Shown here: positions 30,445 to 39,923 of the stretch, piece by piece
Layout of the letters: the number at the start of each line of letters is the position of its first letter
Position numbering within the stretch: position 1 is the first letter of the stretch
Assembly: GCA_004431415.1 (NCBI GenBank)
Contig: QPMI01000522.1
Span: forward strand, 186,001 to 250,000
Direction of reading: 5' to 3'
Length of the DNA: 64,000 nt
Origin: Cyanophora paradoxa
Lineage: Eukaryota > Glaucocystophyceae > Cyanophorales > Cyanophoraceae
Notes under the pieces: generated by a model
Seen by the model: the letters and a program-made list of their open reading frames with translations, nothing else
Database searches by the model: none
What the model was told of the DNA's origin: nothing
Made by a program: the position numbers and the translations under genes

Positions 30445-33400
30445 TTACATAACGTTTGGAACATGTTCATATATTCTCCCTTCTCGCTGTGCCATTTCCG
30501 CCATAAAGTCTCTATCATTGTTCATCGTTTGCTCTGCCAATTCTTGTGCTCGTGATTTTTTGGGTGCTGCCCTATTTGCTGGTGGTCGGTCAGTCCTCAC
30601 AACACTAAGACCATGCCCCTCGGCTGATCTCACCTCTAACCCCACATCTCCTTCGGCTGTTTGGGTCACATTCAGTTCAGGCGTTGAGTATTTATTTCCT
30701 GCACCTGCAATGGTTCTATCTAAGCAAGCACAACAAAGAGCTCGAAATTTGTATGCAAGCACAAGCCCAAGAGCACCGAGAATCGGCAAGAGAATCATAA
30801 GCACTAACGTTCCTGGATTAGTTCCCGGTGCCCCGACTGGATTTGTAGGATTCGTGGGATTATTAGGTGGTGTGTTTGGATCTGGATTAGTTGTAGGGGG
30901 ATCTTGTGAATCGGGATCTGGGTTAGGCTGGTTCGGATTTGGATCGTTTGGTGGCGGTTCCGTCGACCCTGCTAATGATGTTGGCGCTGTGTATGCATTC
31001 GCAAACACGATGGGAGCCGTCGCTGGATTTCCTGTGGAGGATCCTGAGATTGCACCATAGGTATCTGCGAGATACTTGTATAATTCCTGTGTCACAGGTG
31101 GATTGCTCACAGATCGACACACCCAAATATTGCATGTGGTATCATAGACTGTGTCCCTGATAAAAGGCGGTAGAGCTGTCCCACTAAATGACTCAAAGAG
31201 TCCATTTCTCGATAGCAACCTATGGGCTGCATCACAGTTCCCACCCTCAAAGTACTTTGAAGCTGAAATTGCACCTTGAACATAAATATTGCATGTCGAG
31301 TGCATTCCAATGTTATTTAGGTTAGGAGTGTATCTGTCGTCGAGCCGGACAGAGCATACCCATGGGGAAGCGGTTTTAATATATTTCTTATCGCCCACTT
31401 CGATTACATCTGTATTTGGGTGGCTGTCAAGCTGAGTCCAAACAGCATCATATCTGAAAGTGTAATAAACTAAGAGACCATCTGTGGACGATGTGAAAGC
31501 AAAGAAGGTCATAAAGTCCGTGGATCCAAAGAAGTCAGCATTGGTCGATGTAAGGGTGACTCTGGGATAGCTCATGTTGACAGTCTCAGAAGGATATGGA
31601 ATATATGAGGTGTAATTACGATTGAAAAGATAATAGTGAAATCCATCTGAGACATTCGAGTGAGTGGGCAAGGTGACTGTTAAGGTCTTACTGCGATCCT
31701 CAAACGTTTTCTGTATGACAATGTTGCAAGTATTAATATATCGAGAATCGAAAAAGTAATTATTTGTGACTCTATTATCGATCAAAGTCGCATTGGTTCC
31801 ATTAAACACGAAATTCTGCCCATTGATCCTCGTAGTGTGAATGTCGGTAACATCGAGAGGATACCTTATTTTTAATCGATCTTCGGGGTCAAATCGCGGA
31901 ATAGTTCCTGTTGCCTTCCAACTGATAGTAAAGGGAGGAGCAAGGGACACTGCTGGGATAACAGAGAGATTAAATTTCGAAAAATACAACCCAACAGGGT
32001 ATGATGTCAGAGCATATGTCACTGTTGCATTTCCTACAAGTGTAAAGCCGGTGGTTGTTATGTTAGTTGCAACAAATGGGGAGTAGCCGGCTGGTGCATT
32101 TTGAAGTGATGTAGCTGACCCATCATTGACCACATACAAATTCGTGTCTGTTATTTCAATAGTAGGAGGGGAAACAAATGGTGTCTCAAATGTGAAATTA
32201 AAATTCGCTGGAACCCCTGCAAGATATCTATATGAGACCGATCCTATTTCGGATGCCTGGAATACTTTGCTTCCACTCTGCACTACATTACTTGTGTCTT
32301 TCACATTGTGGTATGAGATGCTGGGAGTTGGGGAGAGCACCAACGAAATAGCATCTGGTAAATCAGACTTTGTTATATACAGCTCTTTAAGATACTCCTT
32401 TCTAAAAGGCGCGGTCAGATCTCCAATAGTAGCCGATGAACCTGCGACCACAATATTACAGGTGTTTGCACTCAAAGAGTAAACTGTGTTCCACCTTAAA
32501 GAATTCGCCCCAAGATCGAAATTCTGTGAGAAGGGCACGATATTGCTACCTTGTAAATCTCGGTAAACCTTTACTCTGGGTTTGCTATCGAATACAGGGC
32601 TAATGTAATTGATGTTAAGAGTGAAACTAATAGTAGCTTCGGAACTCAATGAGTTGTTTCGGATGATAAGTAAATTGTATGTCTCGTTAATGACAAACGA
32701 AACCTGAAACCCTGTGGAGGTGACATTTTGGATAAATGCTTTATTAGATTCATTATTGTTATAGATAGGATTATAATAAGTAGTGTGATCCACCAATGAA
32801 ACAGTGGGTATATTCGTCTCGAAACCTGTGACACCCAACTGATCCCAAGTGAATGTATATGTAGGTTTGCCTACATAAGCGACATAGACCCCATTTGCGA
32901 GCTGCTGAGGGTATCCCTCGACAGTGTAGGTCTCAGTTTGCGAAACCGAGCGGGAAAGGTTACTATTATAGTCGGTGTAGCTGATCAGTGCATTATCATT
33001 GGTGAGAATCTGATTAGGTCGGAGTGAGTGATTAAATGGAAGGATTAAATTGGAGGCAAACATGGAAACTCCATGCACCTCTGACCATCTCAGATTCGAG
33101 AGACCAACTCGGTATGCGTTATCAATAGAAGGGTAAATGTTCCTTTTCGATAGAATATGGGCTAAGGTAATTGCAAGCGCTCCATCTGCTGCAAACAGTG
33201 CATTAATTTCGGACTGCAAAGCCGCGATCTCGGTTGTGTGGGTCGTGAGGGTTCCATCCTGGCTGGAATCTTTGGTGTTCTTGCTCCTTTCAAACTCCAA
33301 AAACGCCTTTACGATGTCCTTGCCTAAAAGATCGTTTATATTGTCTCTGGTTATGTGAACATGGTCTGTTCTCAGTGCCTGTTTCTCTGTGGTAAAAGCT

Positions 33401-34167
33401 GGAATTTCCTCTGCAAATGATATAGTCGTTTTATCAAGTGCTAAGGATCTCACATTCGGAGCATTGGCGCCAATTATATCCACAACGTTCCCATTTTCGA
33501 CAATTTCTAAGGTCGGTTTCGCGGGGTCTAATGTGAAAACACCCTCTGTTATCTGGGGAACCGATTCGCTCTTCTGAATCACAAAGGATTCGATGTTTAG
33601 GTTACAGGTTGCGACATTGGTGGCGAAAAACGACTCGGAGTTGAGCGAGTTTACATTTAGGGTATCCGTAGTGATGTTACTTGCTGTAATGTTACTCGTC
33701 GTAAGATTACCTGCTGAGAGATCATGGACGACCTCTACCTTTGTTTTCCGTGTGGATACTCCCGCTATAAGTGTGCTATTATCCACGATTCTCATAGCTG
33801 CATTTTGGAAACCGCTCTCATCTTGAATGAAGAAGTTTAAGCGACCTCTATCGAATGCTTTCGGGATGTTCCTACGATTATATCGCACCGTTTTCGGTAG
33901 CTGGCGGGTTGCCTGAATGCTGGCGACTCTGTTTCGTTCGTTATCATCAAGTAAAAAGTCGATTCCAAGTTTATGATCCCCTTTCTCGACGTTCATTAAC
34001 TGCAAAGCTGCGGGTCTGCTCGGTGTTCCACTGACTGGATCTTCGCGGTCTGCATTGTAGTTTATTCTCAGAGACCCGCGAATTTCAGTGTTTACCTGAT
34101 CAGTGTCCTCTATCTGAGTGGTCGAATTAATAACTCGTGCATCTGGTCGCGGATTCAGGAACGACAT
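30445..34167 (-). CDS. 1240-residue membrane-anchored spike/stalk protein (PLV)
   Basis: Starts at the ATG at 34165-34167 (MSFLNPRPDARV). Codons upstream of it overlap the divergent patatin gene and are unlikely. It has repetitive beta segments (LTTSNITASNITTDTLNVNS near residue 180), a coiled coil around 295-330 (THTTEIAALQSEINALF), many Thr/Tyr-rich beta domains and a Pro/Asn linker near 1060-1115 (PNPNQPNPDPDSQDPPTT). A transmembrane helix follows at about 1117-1140 (LVLMILLPILGALGLVLAY), then CCACLDR and a charged tail. No N-terminal signal peptide is seen. I infer a large surface or receptor-binding protein anchored in a lipid layer. No family recognised as a whole. Confidence 0.72.
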   Translation of the reverse strand: MSFLNPRPDARVINSTTQIEDTDQVNTEIRGSLRINYNADREDPVSGTPSRPAALQLMNVEKGDHKLGIDFLLDDNERNRVASIQATRQLPKTVRYNRRNIPKAFDRGRLNFFIQDESGFQNAAMRIVDNSTLIAGVSTRKTKVEVVHDLSAGNLTTSNITASNITTDTLNVNSLNSESFFATNVATCNLNIESFVIQKSESVPQITEGVFTLDPAKPTLEIVENGNVVDIIGANAPNVRSLALDKTTISFAEEIPAFTTEKQALRTDHVHITRDNINDLLGKDIVKAFLEFERSKNTKDSSQDGTLTTHTTEIAALQSEINALFAADGALAITLAHILSKRNIYPSIDNAYRVGLSNLRWSEVHGVSMFASNLILPFNHSLRPNQILTNDNALISYTDYNSNLSRSVSQTETYTVEGYPQQLANGVYVAYVGKPTYTFTWDQLGVTGFETNIPTVSLVDHTTYYNPIYNNNESNKAFIQNVTSTGFQVSFVINETYNLLIIRNNSLSSEATISFTLNINYISPVFDSKPRVKVYRDLQGSNIVPFSQNFDLGANSLRWNTVYSLSANTCNIVVAGSSATIGDLTAPFRKEYLKELYITKSDLPDAISLVLSPTPSISYHNVKDTSNVVQSGSKVFQASEIGSVSYRYLAGVPANFNFTFETPFVSPPTIEITDTNLYVVNDGSATSLQNAPAGYSPFVATNITTTGFTLVGNATVTYALTSYPVGLYFSKFNLSVIPAVSLAPPFTISWKATGTIPRFDPEDRLKIRYPLDVTDIHTTRINGQNFVFNGTNATLIDNRVTNNYFFDSRYINTCNIVIQKTFEDRSKTLTVTLPTHSNVSDGFHYYLFNRNYTSYIPYPSETVNMSYPRVTLTSTNADFFGSTDFMTFFAFTSSTDGLLVYYTFRYDAVWTQLDSHPNTDVIEVGDKKYIKTASPWVCSVRLDDRYTPNLNNIGMHSTCNIYVQGAISASKYFEGGNCDAAHRLLSRNGLFESFSGTALPPFIRDTVYDTTCNIWVCRSVSNPPVTQELYKYLADTYGAISGSSTGNPATAPIVFANAYTAPTSLAGSTEPPPNDPNPNQPNPDPDSQDPPTTNPDPNTPPNNPTNPTNPVGAPGTNPGTLVLMILLPILGALGLVLAYKFRALCCACLDRTIAGAGNKYSTPELNVTQTAEGDVGLEVRSAEGHGLSVVRTDRPPANRAAPKKSRAQELAEQTMNNDRDFMAEMAQREGRIYEHVPNVM

Positions 34168-34210
34168 CCTCTTTATAAACAAAGAAGATATATAAGAAGT
34201 ATATAAGATA
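34168..34210. promoter_or_regulatory. Divergent spike/patatin promoter region
   Basis: Only 43 bp separate the two start codons. Minus-strand CTTTGTTTATAAAGAGG and plus-strand GAAGATATATAAGAAGTATATAAGATA give TATA-like boxes for each direction. Confidence 0.6.
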
Positions 34211-35704
34211 ATGAAGACCTGCCTCGCTTTGAGTGGAGGGGGGTCGCGCGGAATAATCGAGGCTGCTATACTGGCACAGATTGAAGCCCAAACCGGTAAA
34301 CGAATCCAACAGCTATTCGACTGCTTTGCGGGAACATCCACAGGTGGATTAATCGCGCTCCTATTGAATATCAAGGGAACCGATGGCGCCCCTAAATATA
34401 CTGCCACTGATATTCTCGCGCTCTACAAAGCGAAACTACCGCTGATTTTCGCGAATCCACGAGTGCTTACATCGATTGTACAGCGCCCAAAGTACGAAGC
34501 AACTAACTTAGAAGCGGTGGCTCTCGAACTCTGCGGCTCAGCGACCATGGCGGATCTCTATAAACCAACCATCGTGACTGCATTTGACACGATCTTAATG
34601 TCCCCCGTTTTTATTTCAAGCAACGATGAAGACATTAATGGGATGCTTGTGCGCGATGCTGCAAGGGCTACCTCGGCTGCTCCGACCTATTTCGAGCCGA
34701 AACAAGTCACAGTCGCCGGAAGAACATATTGTTTAATCGATGGTTGCATGAGTGGAAATAATTCGCCCGGGGTTTGCGGCTACACATTTGCCCGCACTTT
34801 ATTCGGAAACTCTTGCGAGGAGGAGCTTATCGTGGTCTCGATTACGGCGGGTCACGTCCAAGACGCCGATAAAGCAACCGCGGGATATTCGTATGACACC
34901 ATGAAAAATTGGGGGATCGTGCAATGGATGCTAAGCGCCACAGGATCGCCAATTCTCAGCATGTTCTTAGAGTCGAGTGATCTAAACGCCCACGTAAAGC
35001 TACTGGAACTTTTACCCAGAAACGATGATCAGAATTACGATCGCTACTATAAGCTGAGCGTTCCTTTACCGAAAGATAAAATGACCCTCGATACTATCAC
35101 AACGACGCACCTGCAATATTTGGAAACGGAAGCGCTCGCCTTTGTTTCCGCACAGCAAACGTATTTTAATGCGATGTATTCAGTGCTGACGATGAATATC
35201 TCAGAGGGCGATGTTCCCATAATTAATCTGTCCGGGTGCACAGATGTAAGCGCACCCCCGGAGTCTAACTGGGTGCCGCTCGATAATAGCGCCTTTATTG
35301 CGGAATTTGGCACAGCTTCTGATGCCCGCTGGTCAAATGCTACGGGGTGGGTGGGATTTACTAACCCGCCGCAAGGTAGTAGGTCGGGAGGCAATTACTT
35401 ACGCATCGATTTCCCGCGTCTGTTTATGCTTTCCTCTATAAAAATGAAGCCGGCTGCGAATGGAAACTACATTAAAACGTTTGAGATCGATTACCAATTA
35501 ACTCCGGGAGTTTCGGCGCTTGTAACATACACAGAAGCCGGCGCGACGAGAGTGTTTACCAATGCAAATCAAATAGCCGGAAGTGCCGATCCTGACGAAC
35601 ATTTCTTAGCAAACCCGAGATCTGTGAGAACCCTCGTAATCTGGGTGCTTACTACGAATGTAGCTTCGGCATGCCGAATTGATTTCGAGGGCTACTACGT
35701 GTGA
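34211..35704 (+). CDS. Patatin-like phospholipase with C-terminal discoidin-like domain (PLV)
   Basis: 497 residues from ATG 34211. Patatin motifs are complete: the oxyanion-hole GGGSRG (residues 9-14), the nucleophile box GTSTG with Ser43, and the second catalytic residue in IDGC (Asp177), so an active acyl hydrolase is expected. Residues about 345-497 resemble an F5/8-type discoidin fold (GGNYLRIDFPRLFMLSSIKM, TFEIDYQL, SVRTLVIWVL, final CRIDFEGYY), which may bind glycans or lipid. It is transcribed away from the spike gene and converges with the penton gene at 35711, 6 bp away. A role in membrane breach during entry or egress is inference. Confidence 0.88.
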   Translation: MKTCLALSGGGSRGIIEAAILAQIEAQTGKRIQQLFDCFAGTSTGGLIALLLNIKGTDGAPKYTATDILALYKAKLPLIFANPRVLTSIVQRPKYEATNLEAVALELCGSATMADLYKPTIVTAFDTILMSPVFISSNDEDINGMLVRDAARATSAAPTYFEPKQVTVAGRTYCLIDGCMSGNNSPGVCGYTFARTLFGNSCEEELIVVSITAGHVQDADKATAGYSYDTMKNWGIVQWMLSATGSPILSMFLESSDLNAHVKLLELLPRNDDQNYDRYYKLSVPLPKDKMTLDTITTTHLQYLETEALAFVSAQQTYFNAMYSVLTMNISEGDVPIINLSGCTDVSAPPESNWVPLDNSAFIAEFGTASDARWSNATGWVGFTNPPQGSRSGGNYLRIDFPRLFMLSSIKMKPAANGNYIKTFEIDYQLTPGVSALVTYTEAGATRVFTNANQIAGSADPDEHFLANPRSVRTLVIWVLTTNVASACRIDFEGYYV

Positions 35705-35710
35705 CAGCGC

Positions 35711-36556
35711 TTAATCGGTGATCACTTCGAGCTGGAACGAGTATGAGAGACCGTTTATATCCGCAACAGAGCCCCGCCATTTTCGAAGCGAAATTGTGAG
35801 ACGATCTAAATCGAGTTGCGATGTGACATTTACGAAAGGGATGCTTGCGCTCGGTTCGTGGTAAAAGGAATATCTACCAAAGTCCGAGTTCATCTGAATT
35901 CGCAATAGATAGGAGTCGTCGAAATTGTTCTGTCTCCCAGTAACCGCTGCGAATTTGGTAAACGGGCGGAGCTCTTCGATATCAAGGTAAATATATGGAA
36001 TTGCATTAAAGTCGACCATTTTCGGGCATATAATCGCGTAGCGACTGGGGTAATCTCTGAGTGGAACCGGCACTGGTTCTGGTGTGCTGGCGTAAACCAC
36101 TCCGGGTTCTATGCCGAGACAGTCACAGAACTCCTGGTCTGAGGACTCTAATGTAAAAGGGCTATTCGGAGATGAGAACACGAAGCGGTTCGTAGACAGA
36201 GCGAGAGAATAGGAAACCGGGAAGAGACCGAGAGGATTAAAAGAACCGCCTGAAAAACCGAGTAAAGCATCACTGTTTAAAGCTCTCTCTTTCGGATATC
36301 GTTCGTTATCAGCATCGACGTAATAATAATCGTTTACGCTGGGAATCGGTGCTATCATTTTGGATGCGGGGATTACTGTGGGCTCTTCGTTCAAAAGCGT
36401 TATAGTTATTGTCTGATCGGGCGGAACAACATAAGAGCTATTGGGAATCTCAGCTGATAGCACACGAAATCGCCTTACATTATTAAGGCGCGTTTTCAAG
36501 TGCAGCACGCCATTTTCAAGGTCTCTACTGTCGCAATTTATTGTTATTCTTTTCAT
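35711..36556 (-). CDS. Minor capsid / penton protein, paralogue 1 (PLV)
   Basis: 281 residues from ATG 36556. Starts with MKRITINCDSRD and has RRFRVLSAEIPNSSYVV, a pattern typical of PLV/virophage minor capsid proteins whose N-terminal strand threads into the shell. The C-terminal part (YIYLDIEELRPFTK, LDRLTISLRKWRG, YSFQLEVITD) aligns by eye with the divergent neighbour at 36573-37499. A single jelly-roll penton is the likely fold, based on context next to the MCP and ATPase. Head-to-head with paralogue 1's partner across 16 bp. Confidence 0.75.
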   Translation of the reverse strand: MKRITINCDSRDLENGVLHLKTRLNNVRRFRVLSAEIPNSSYVVPPDQTITITLLNEEPTVIPASKMIAPIPSVNDYYYVDADNERYPKERALNSDALLGFSGGSFNPLGLFPVSYSLALSTNRFVFSSPNSPFTLESSDQEFCDCLGIEPGVVYASTPEPVPVPLRDYPSRYAIICPKMVDFNAIPYIYLDIEELRPFTKFAAVTGRQNNFDDSYLLRIQMNSDFGRYSFYHEPSASIPFVNVTSQLDLDRLTISLRKWRGSVADINGLSYSFQLEVITD

Positions 36557-36572
36557 AATCTATTATAGTAAG
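36557..36572. promoter_or_regulatory. 16-bp divergent promoter between the two penton paralogues
   Basis: AATCTATTATAGTAAG is all that separates the two ATGs. The same ATAATAGA word (minus strand) precedes the HxH fibre gene at 30408-30425. It probably marks structural-gene expression from a minimal late promoter, with start sites inside or overlapping the coding regions. Confidence 0.55.
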
Positions 36573-37499
36573 ATGAAAGAATACCTGAGCTTTTCGAGCG
36601 ATGATCGCGATGAGGAGTTTACTCAGCCAAACCAGTATGTAGTGACATTACCCCGTCGCTATGACAACGTAAAATCTGTGCGCCTGGTGCAGGCAACGGT
36701 TCCCAATGTTCTTTCGACCGTGACAAACGATATAGACGCGACTGGTGCAACCATCGAGCGCATGGAACTCTATTTCTCGGTCACAGCTTCGGATTCCGGA
36801 TTCGTGACCATCACAATCCCCAAAGGATTTTACACCAAAGACGACCTTGCCGCAAAAGTCACAGAAAGACTCGAAGCAGCTCGCCTTTCAGATTTCGGTG
36901 GAAAATATATTAAATGCCGCTATAATACTACTTCAAAGATCTATGAGTTTTTCAGTGATAGTAACTTTTGGTTCAAGTTCTCCAAAGCTTCCCCTGAAAC
37001 ACTCAGAAAATCCAGTAATCGCAAAGCAATCGCTAAGAAACTCGCAATATTCGGTTTCAAAGATATTCAGCTATATGTTTACGAGACATTTACCCCTTTT
37101 GCAAGCGATACATTCCTTGTGTTTAATCCTGGGACGGGAACTGTGACACTCAATCGACGCATTCGCGGCTATACTCGTGGAGATGAGACCCCGGCGGCGA
37201 TGATCTGGCTATATATTGATGAATTTGCGCCGTTTATTCGCTCAGTCAACAAGCACGTCGATGGTTATTTCATGCGCATTCCAATCCCACAGGAACTCGA
37301 ACATGGTGATATCTACCACTTCGACACGTCCACTACGGTGCCTCTCATTCGTGAATTCCGCGAATTAAAATCTTTCGACCGCCTCACGATTAAACTCATC
37401 GACCATGATGGCGCTCTCTTAGATTTCGGGGTTTGGGCGCATTATTTCACTTTTGAAATCGAAACCTACGACGCACCGCCCGAAATGAATTTCTATTGA
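36573..37499 (+). CDS. Minor capsid / penton protein, paralogue 2 (PLV)
   Basis: 308 residues from ATG 36573; an upstream in-frame start would overlap the opposite gene. N-terminus KEYLSFSSDDRDEEFTQPNQ then YVVTLPRRYDNVKSVRLVQA matches the layout of paralogue 1. The C-terminus (IWLYIDEFAPFIRS, FDRLTIKLIDHDG, YFTFEIETYD) repeats the same motifs. It contains an insertion with SDSGFVTITIPKGFYTKDDL. It lies directly upstream of the major capsid gene on the same strand (47 bp), so co-transcription is likely. One of the two is probably the penton and the other a cement/minor protein; which is which cannot be told. Confidence 0.78.
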   Translation: MKEYLSFSSDDRDEEFTQPNQYVVTLPRRYDNVKSVRLVQATVPNVLSTVTNDIDATGATIERMELYFSVTASDSGFVTITIPKGFYTKDDLAAKVTERLEAARLSDFGGKYIKCRYNTTSKIYEFFSDSNFWFKFSKASPETLRKSSNRKAIAKKLAIFGFKDIQLYVYETFTPFASDTFLVFNPGTGTVTLNRRIRGYTRGDETPAAMIWLYIDEFAPFIRSVNKHVDGYFMRIPIPQELEHGDIYHFDTSTTVPLIREFRELKSFDRLTIKLIDHDGALLDFGVWAHYFTFEIETYDAPPEMNFY

Positions 37500-37546
37500 G
37501 CCCTGTAAATTATTTTCTGATCCCAAAGATAAGAGAAGAAACGCTC

Positions 37547-38860
37547 ATGGAGACTAACAGCCAATTCCAGCGCCCAACGCTGAAATCTATGCTCACCACC
37601 GATGACTACAAGGATTATTTCCTAAACAAGTCGCTGGTCATTGGAACGTCCTCTGGCACTAAGCCACTTCGAGTTCTGGTCGCCCCCGACACTGAGCCAC
37701 CCAGCGCTCTCGGCAACCGAGTTGTCTTCAAAATCCCCCGCTACCATTTCCTGAATGGTCTCGCGCTGCAACTCGATCTTAACCCGATCACCCTCACTGA
37801 TCTCACGAATGGTGTCGCTGGAACTACTGGCTACCTTCGCGTTATTGGATCGCTAATTAAGCGCATTGAAATCTCTCACGCTTCATTCCGCTATGTTGTC
37901 CCAGAGGATTTCGTCACCCAGTATTTTCTACTGATGACCGAACAGGGCGAACTCGATAAGAAACTTCGCTATGTGGGTGGTCTTGTCGGAACCGCTGGTA
38001 ACACTGTCGGTGGAACCTACGAAATCGATTTACCCTCTCCTTTCGAGAAGGCGATGTTCCCACTTTGCGCTCTGAACTCTGAGATCGTGGTCGAAATCGA
38101 ATTCAAGGCGATTGGTGATGGTATCATTGAGGATGTAAACAATGTTGGCAATATTTCGGTCGTAAACAGTGGTGCTTCCCTTCAAGTGCTGAAACCCCGC
38201 ATTATCTGCAAGGTCGTAAATGCCGATGAGGCGGTTGTATCTGAGACCATTGCCCGTGTTAAATCGACTGGCATCGCGATCCCCTACAACGAAATCGGTT
38301 TCCTCCACACAGATTTCCAGCCGACCGCCTCCGGTTCGCGAGTCAATCTCTCGCAACTCACAGGTGCGGGTCTCATCCACACTCTCGTATTCTCTGTGCG
38401 CCAAAACGCGAAGACGAAGGTGAACAACGGAACTCTCTCGGTTCTGGCTCCTCGTGCACTCCGAACCAACGCTGTGAACTTCTATGTGGAACTCAACAAT
38501 AACCGCCTTTACTCGAATACTTCGCTTCCTCTCATGATTGCCGCGACCGAACTTCAAGATAAATATAATTCGGCGATCTTTACCGAGAGCACAAGCTACC
38601 CCGCTCTCACTGGCATTTACTTCGGTGCTGGAAACGGAAAGGCGTCGCTTCTCAACCAAGAGAACACGGGCTACATCGATGCCACAGGCACATCGGCGTT
38701 CGATCTGGTCTTCGAATTCAATGGTGTCACAGCCGGTGGAGTCGGTAATGAGGAGTGGTATGCGGGTGCCGCTTATCAGAAGATGCAAATTCAGTGCATT
38801 GCCCTCGCTCATAACATAATGATAATTACCGCCGACGGAATCCGAAGAGTATCCGCATGA
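37547..38860 (+). CDS. Major capsid protein, double jelly-roll type (PLV)
   Basis: 437 residues from ATG 37547 (METNSQFQRPTLKSML). The beta-rich sequence has a long N-terminal half (VVFKIPRYHFLNGLALQLDL, IKRIEISHASFRYVVPEDF, FEKAMFPLCALNSEIVVEI) and a second half (IPYNEIGFLHTDFQ, LVFSVRQNAKTKV, AVNFYVELNNNRLYS, MQIQCIALAHNIMII) consistent with two jelly rolls. The place between penton and packaging ATPase is standard for PLVs and virophages. It is shorter than polinton or mavirus MCPs as I recall them. Assignment rests on context and pattern; structure prediction would settle it. Confidence 0.75.
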   Translation: METNSQFQRPTLKSMLTTDDYKDYFLNKSLVIGTSSGTKPLRVLVAPDTEPPSALGNRVVFKIPRYHFLNGLALQLDLNPITLTDLTNGVAGTTGYLRVIGSLIKRIEISHASFRYVVPEDFVTQYFLLMTEQGELDKKLRYVGGLVGTAGNTVGGTYEIDLPSPFEKAMFPLCALNSEIVVEIEFKAIGDGIIEDVNNVGNISVVNSGASLQVLKPRIICKVVNADEAVVSETIARVKSTGIAIPYNEIGFLHTDFQPTASGSRVNLSQLTGAGLIHTLVFSVRQNAKTKVNNGTLSVLAPRALRTNAVNFYVELNNNRLYSNTSLPLMIAATELQDKYNSAIFTESTSYPALTGIYFGAGNGKASLLNQENTGYIDATGTSAFDLVFEFNGVTAGGVGNEEWYAGAAYQKMQIQCIALAHNIMIITADGIRRVSA

Positions 38861-38895
38861 TTACCATATTCAGTCTCATTTTTACAACATTTTCA
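38859..38895 (+). repeat. Direct repeat after the MCP stop codon, copy 1
   Basis: TTACCATATTCAGTCTCATTTTTAC follows the MCP stop. A similar TTACCACAGTCAGTCTTATTTTT follows the endonuclease stop at 39923. Either a shared promoter/processing signal or the footprint of insertion of the endonuclease cassette. Confidence 0.6.
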
Positions 38896-38975
38896 TCGTT
38901 TTGGAAATTTCCAGTAAGAGATACCCACAAAAAGCATTTAAAGACAAGCCAACAATCAGTATATTAAGAAACAAG

Positions 38976-39923
38976 ATGACTCCCGCTCTGACTCACGATC
39001 AATTCGTATCTCGGTCTCAGGAAAGATTCCCAGGTAAATTTGCATATGAGAAGGCGAAGTATAAAACATACTGCTTTGACAAGGTCACTTTGATTTGTCT
39101 GACATGTAACACAGAATTCGAATGTCTGCCTTCAAACCATTTGAAAAAAGGTGGATATGGAGGATGTCCCCAATGTTGCAAGGACATGCTCCACAAAGAA
39201 AGAGCCACTCCAAAAGACGTGTTTTTGGAACAGGCTCGATCAGCTCATGGAGACCTATATGATTATGACTTGACGAATTACAGAAACTGTCGTTCTAAGA
39301 TTTCTATTCACTGCAAACAGTGCGGGCACGACTTTGAGAAGACTGTGTGTGAGGTTGTGCGAAGCGAAGGATGCCCGAAATGTAGTTTCCAAGCGAAATG
39401 CAAGAAAAGAAGTAAGCCACTCGATATATTTTTGAACGAAGTCAGTGAAGTTCATGGAGATCTTTATGACTATTCAGAGACAGAATACACAAACAAACGC
39501 ACACCAGTTACCATTAAATGCAAGAAATGTAGCTCAAAGTTTTCATGCCTACCACAGAATCATCTACGGGGGACTGGTTGCCCCCGCTGCAAATTTTCGA
39601 AAGGAGAAATTGCCGTTGAACAAGTCTTGAAGTCTTTGGAGCTTACATTTAAACAACAGCACCGTTTTGCGAACTGCAAAAATAAAAACACGCTACCTTT
39701 CGACTTTTACATTCCTTCATTGAAGATTGCAATCGAGTATGATGGGCGCTTGCATTATGAGCCGGTCGATCACTTTGGGGGTCAGGAAAGATTAGATACG
39801 ATTCGGCTTCACGATGGAATAAAGAACCGCTACTGCGAAGCTAACAATATTAAGCTCCTCCGCATACCATACACTGAAACTGATATTAAAGGTTGCATTG
39901 AGCGCTTCCTCTCATCGCTCTAA
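38976..39923 (+). CDS. Triple zinc-ribbon plus Vsr/PD-(D/E)xK endonuclease (PLV)
   Basis: 315 residues from ATG 38976. Three similar ribbons carry CxxC pairs at about C41/C44-C64/C67, C113/C116-C133/C136 and C182/C185-C202/C205, in the style of the DUF723 repeats that bind DNA. The C-terminal domain has PFDFYIPSLKIAIEYDGRLH (acidic residues near 243, 254 and 256) and ends KNRYCEANNIKLLRIPY, the core of Vsr/MutH-like nicking endonucleases. This is the build of free-standing homing endonucleases of phages and giant viruses. It separates MCP and ATPase and is flanked by a duplicated 23-bp sequence, both consistent with a mobile cassette. Confidence 0.85.
   Translation: MTPALTHDQFVSRSQERFPGKFAYEKAKYKTYCFDKVTLICLTCNTEFECLPSNHLKKGGYGGCPQCCKDMLHKERATPKDVFLEQARSAHGDLYDYDLTNYRNCRSKISIHCKQCGHDFEKTVCEVVRSEGCPKCSFQAKCKKRSKPLDIFLNEVSEVHGDLYDYSETEYTNKRTPVTIKCKKCSSKFSCLPQNHLRGTGCPRCKFSKGEIAVEQVLKSLELTFKQQHRFANCKNKNTLPFDFYIPSLKIAIEYDGRLHYEPVDHFGGQERLDTIRLHDGIKNRYCEANNIKLLRIPYTETDIKGCIERFLSSL

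Noticed and set aside
30518-31060. 180-codon plus ORF opposite the spike C-terminus
   Set aside because: Gly/Ser-rich antisense of the Pro/Asn stalk; no independent support.
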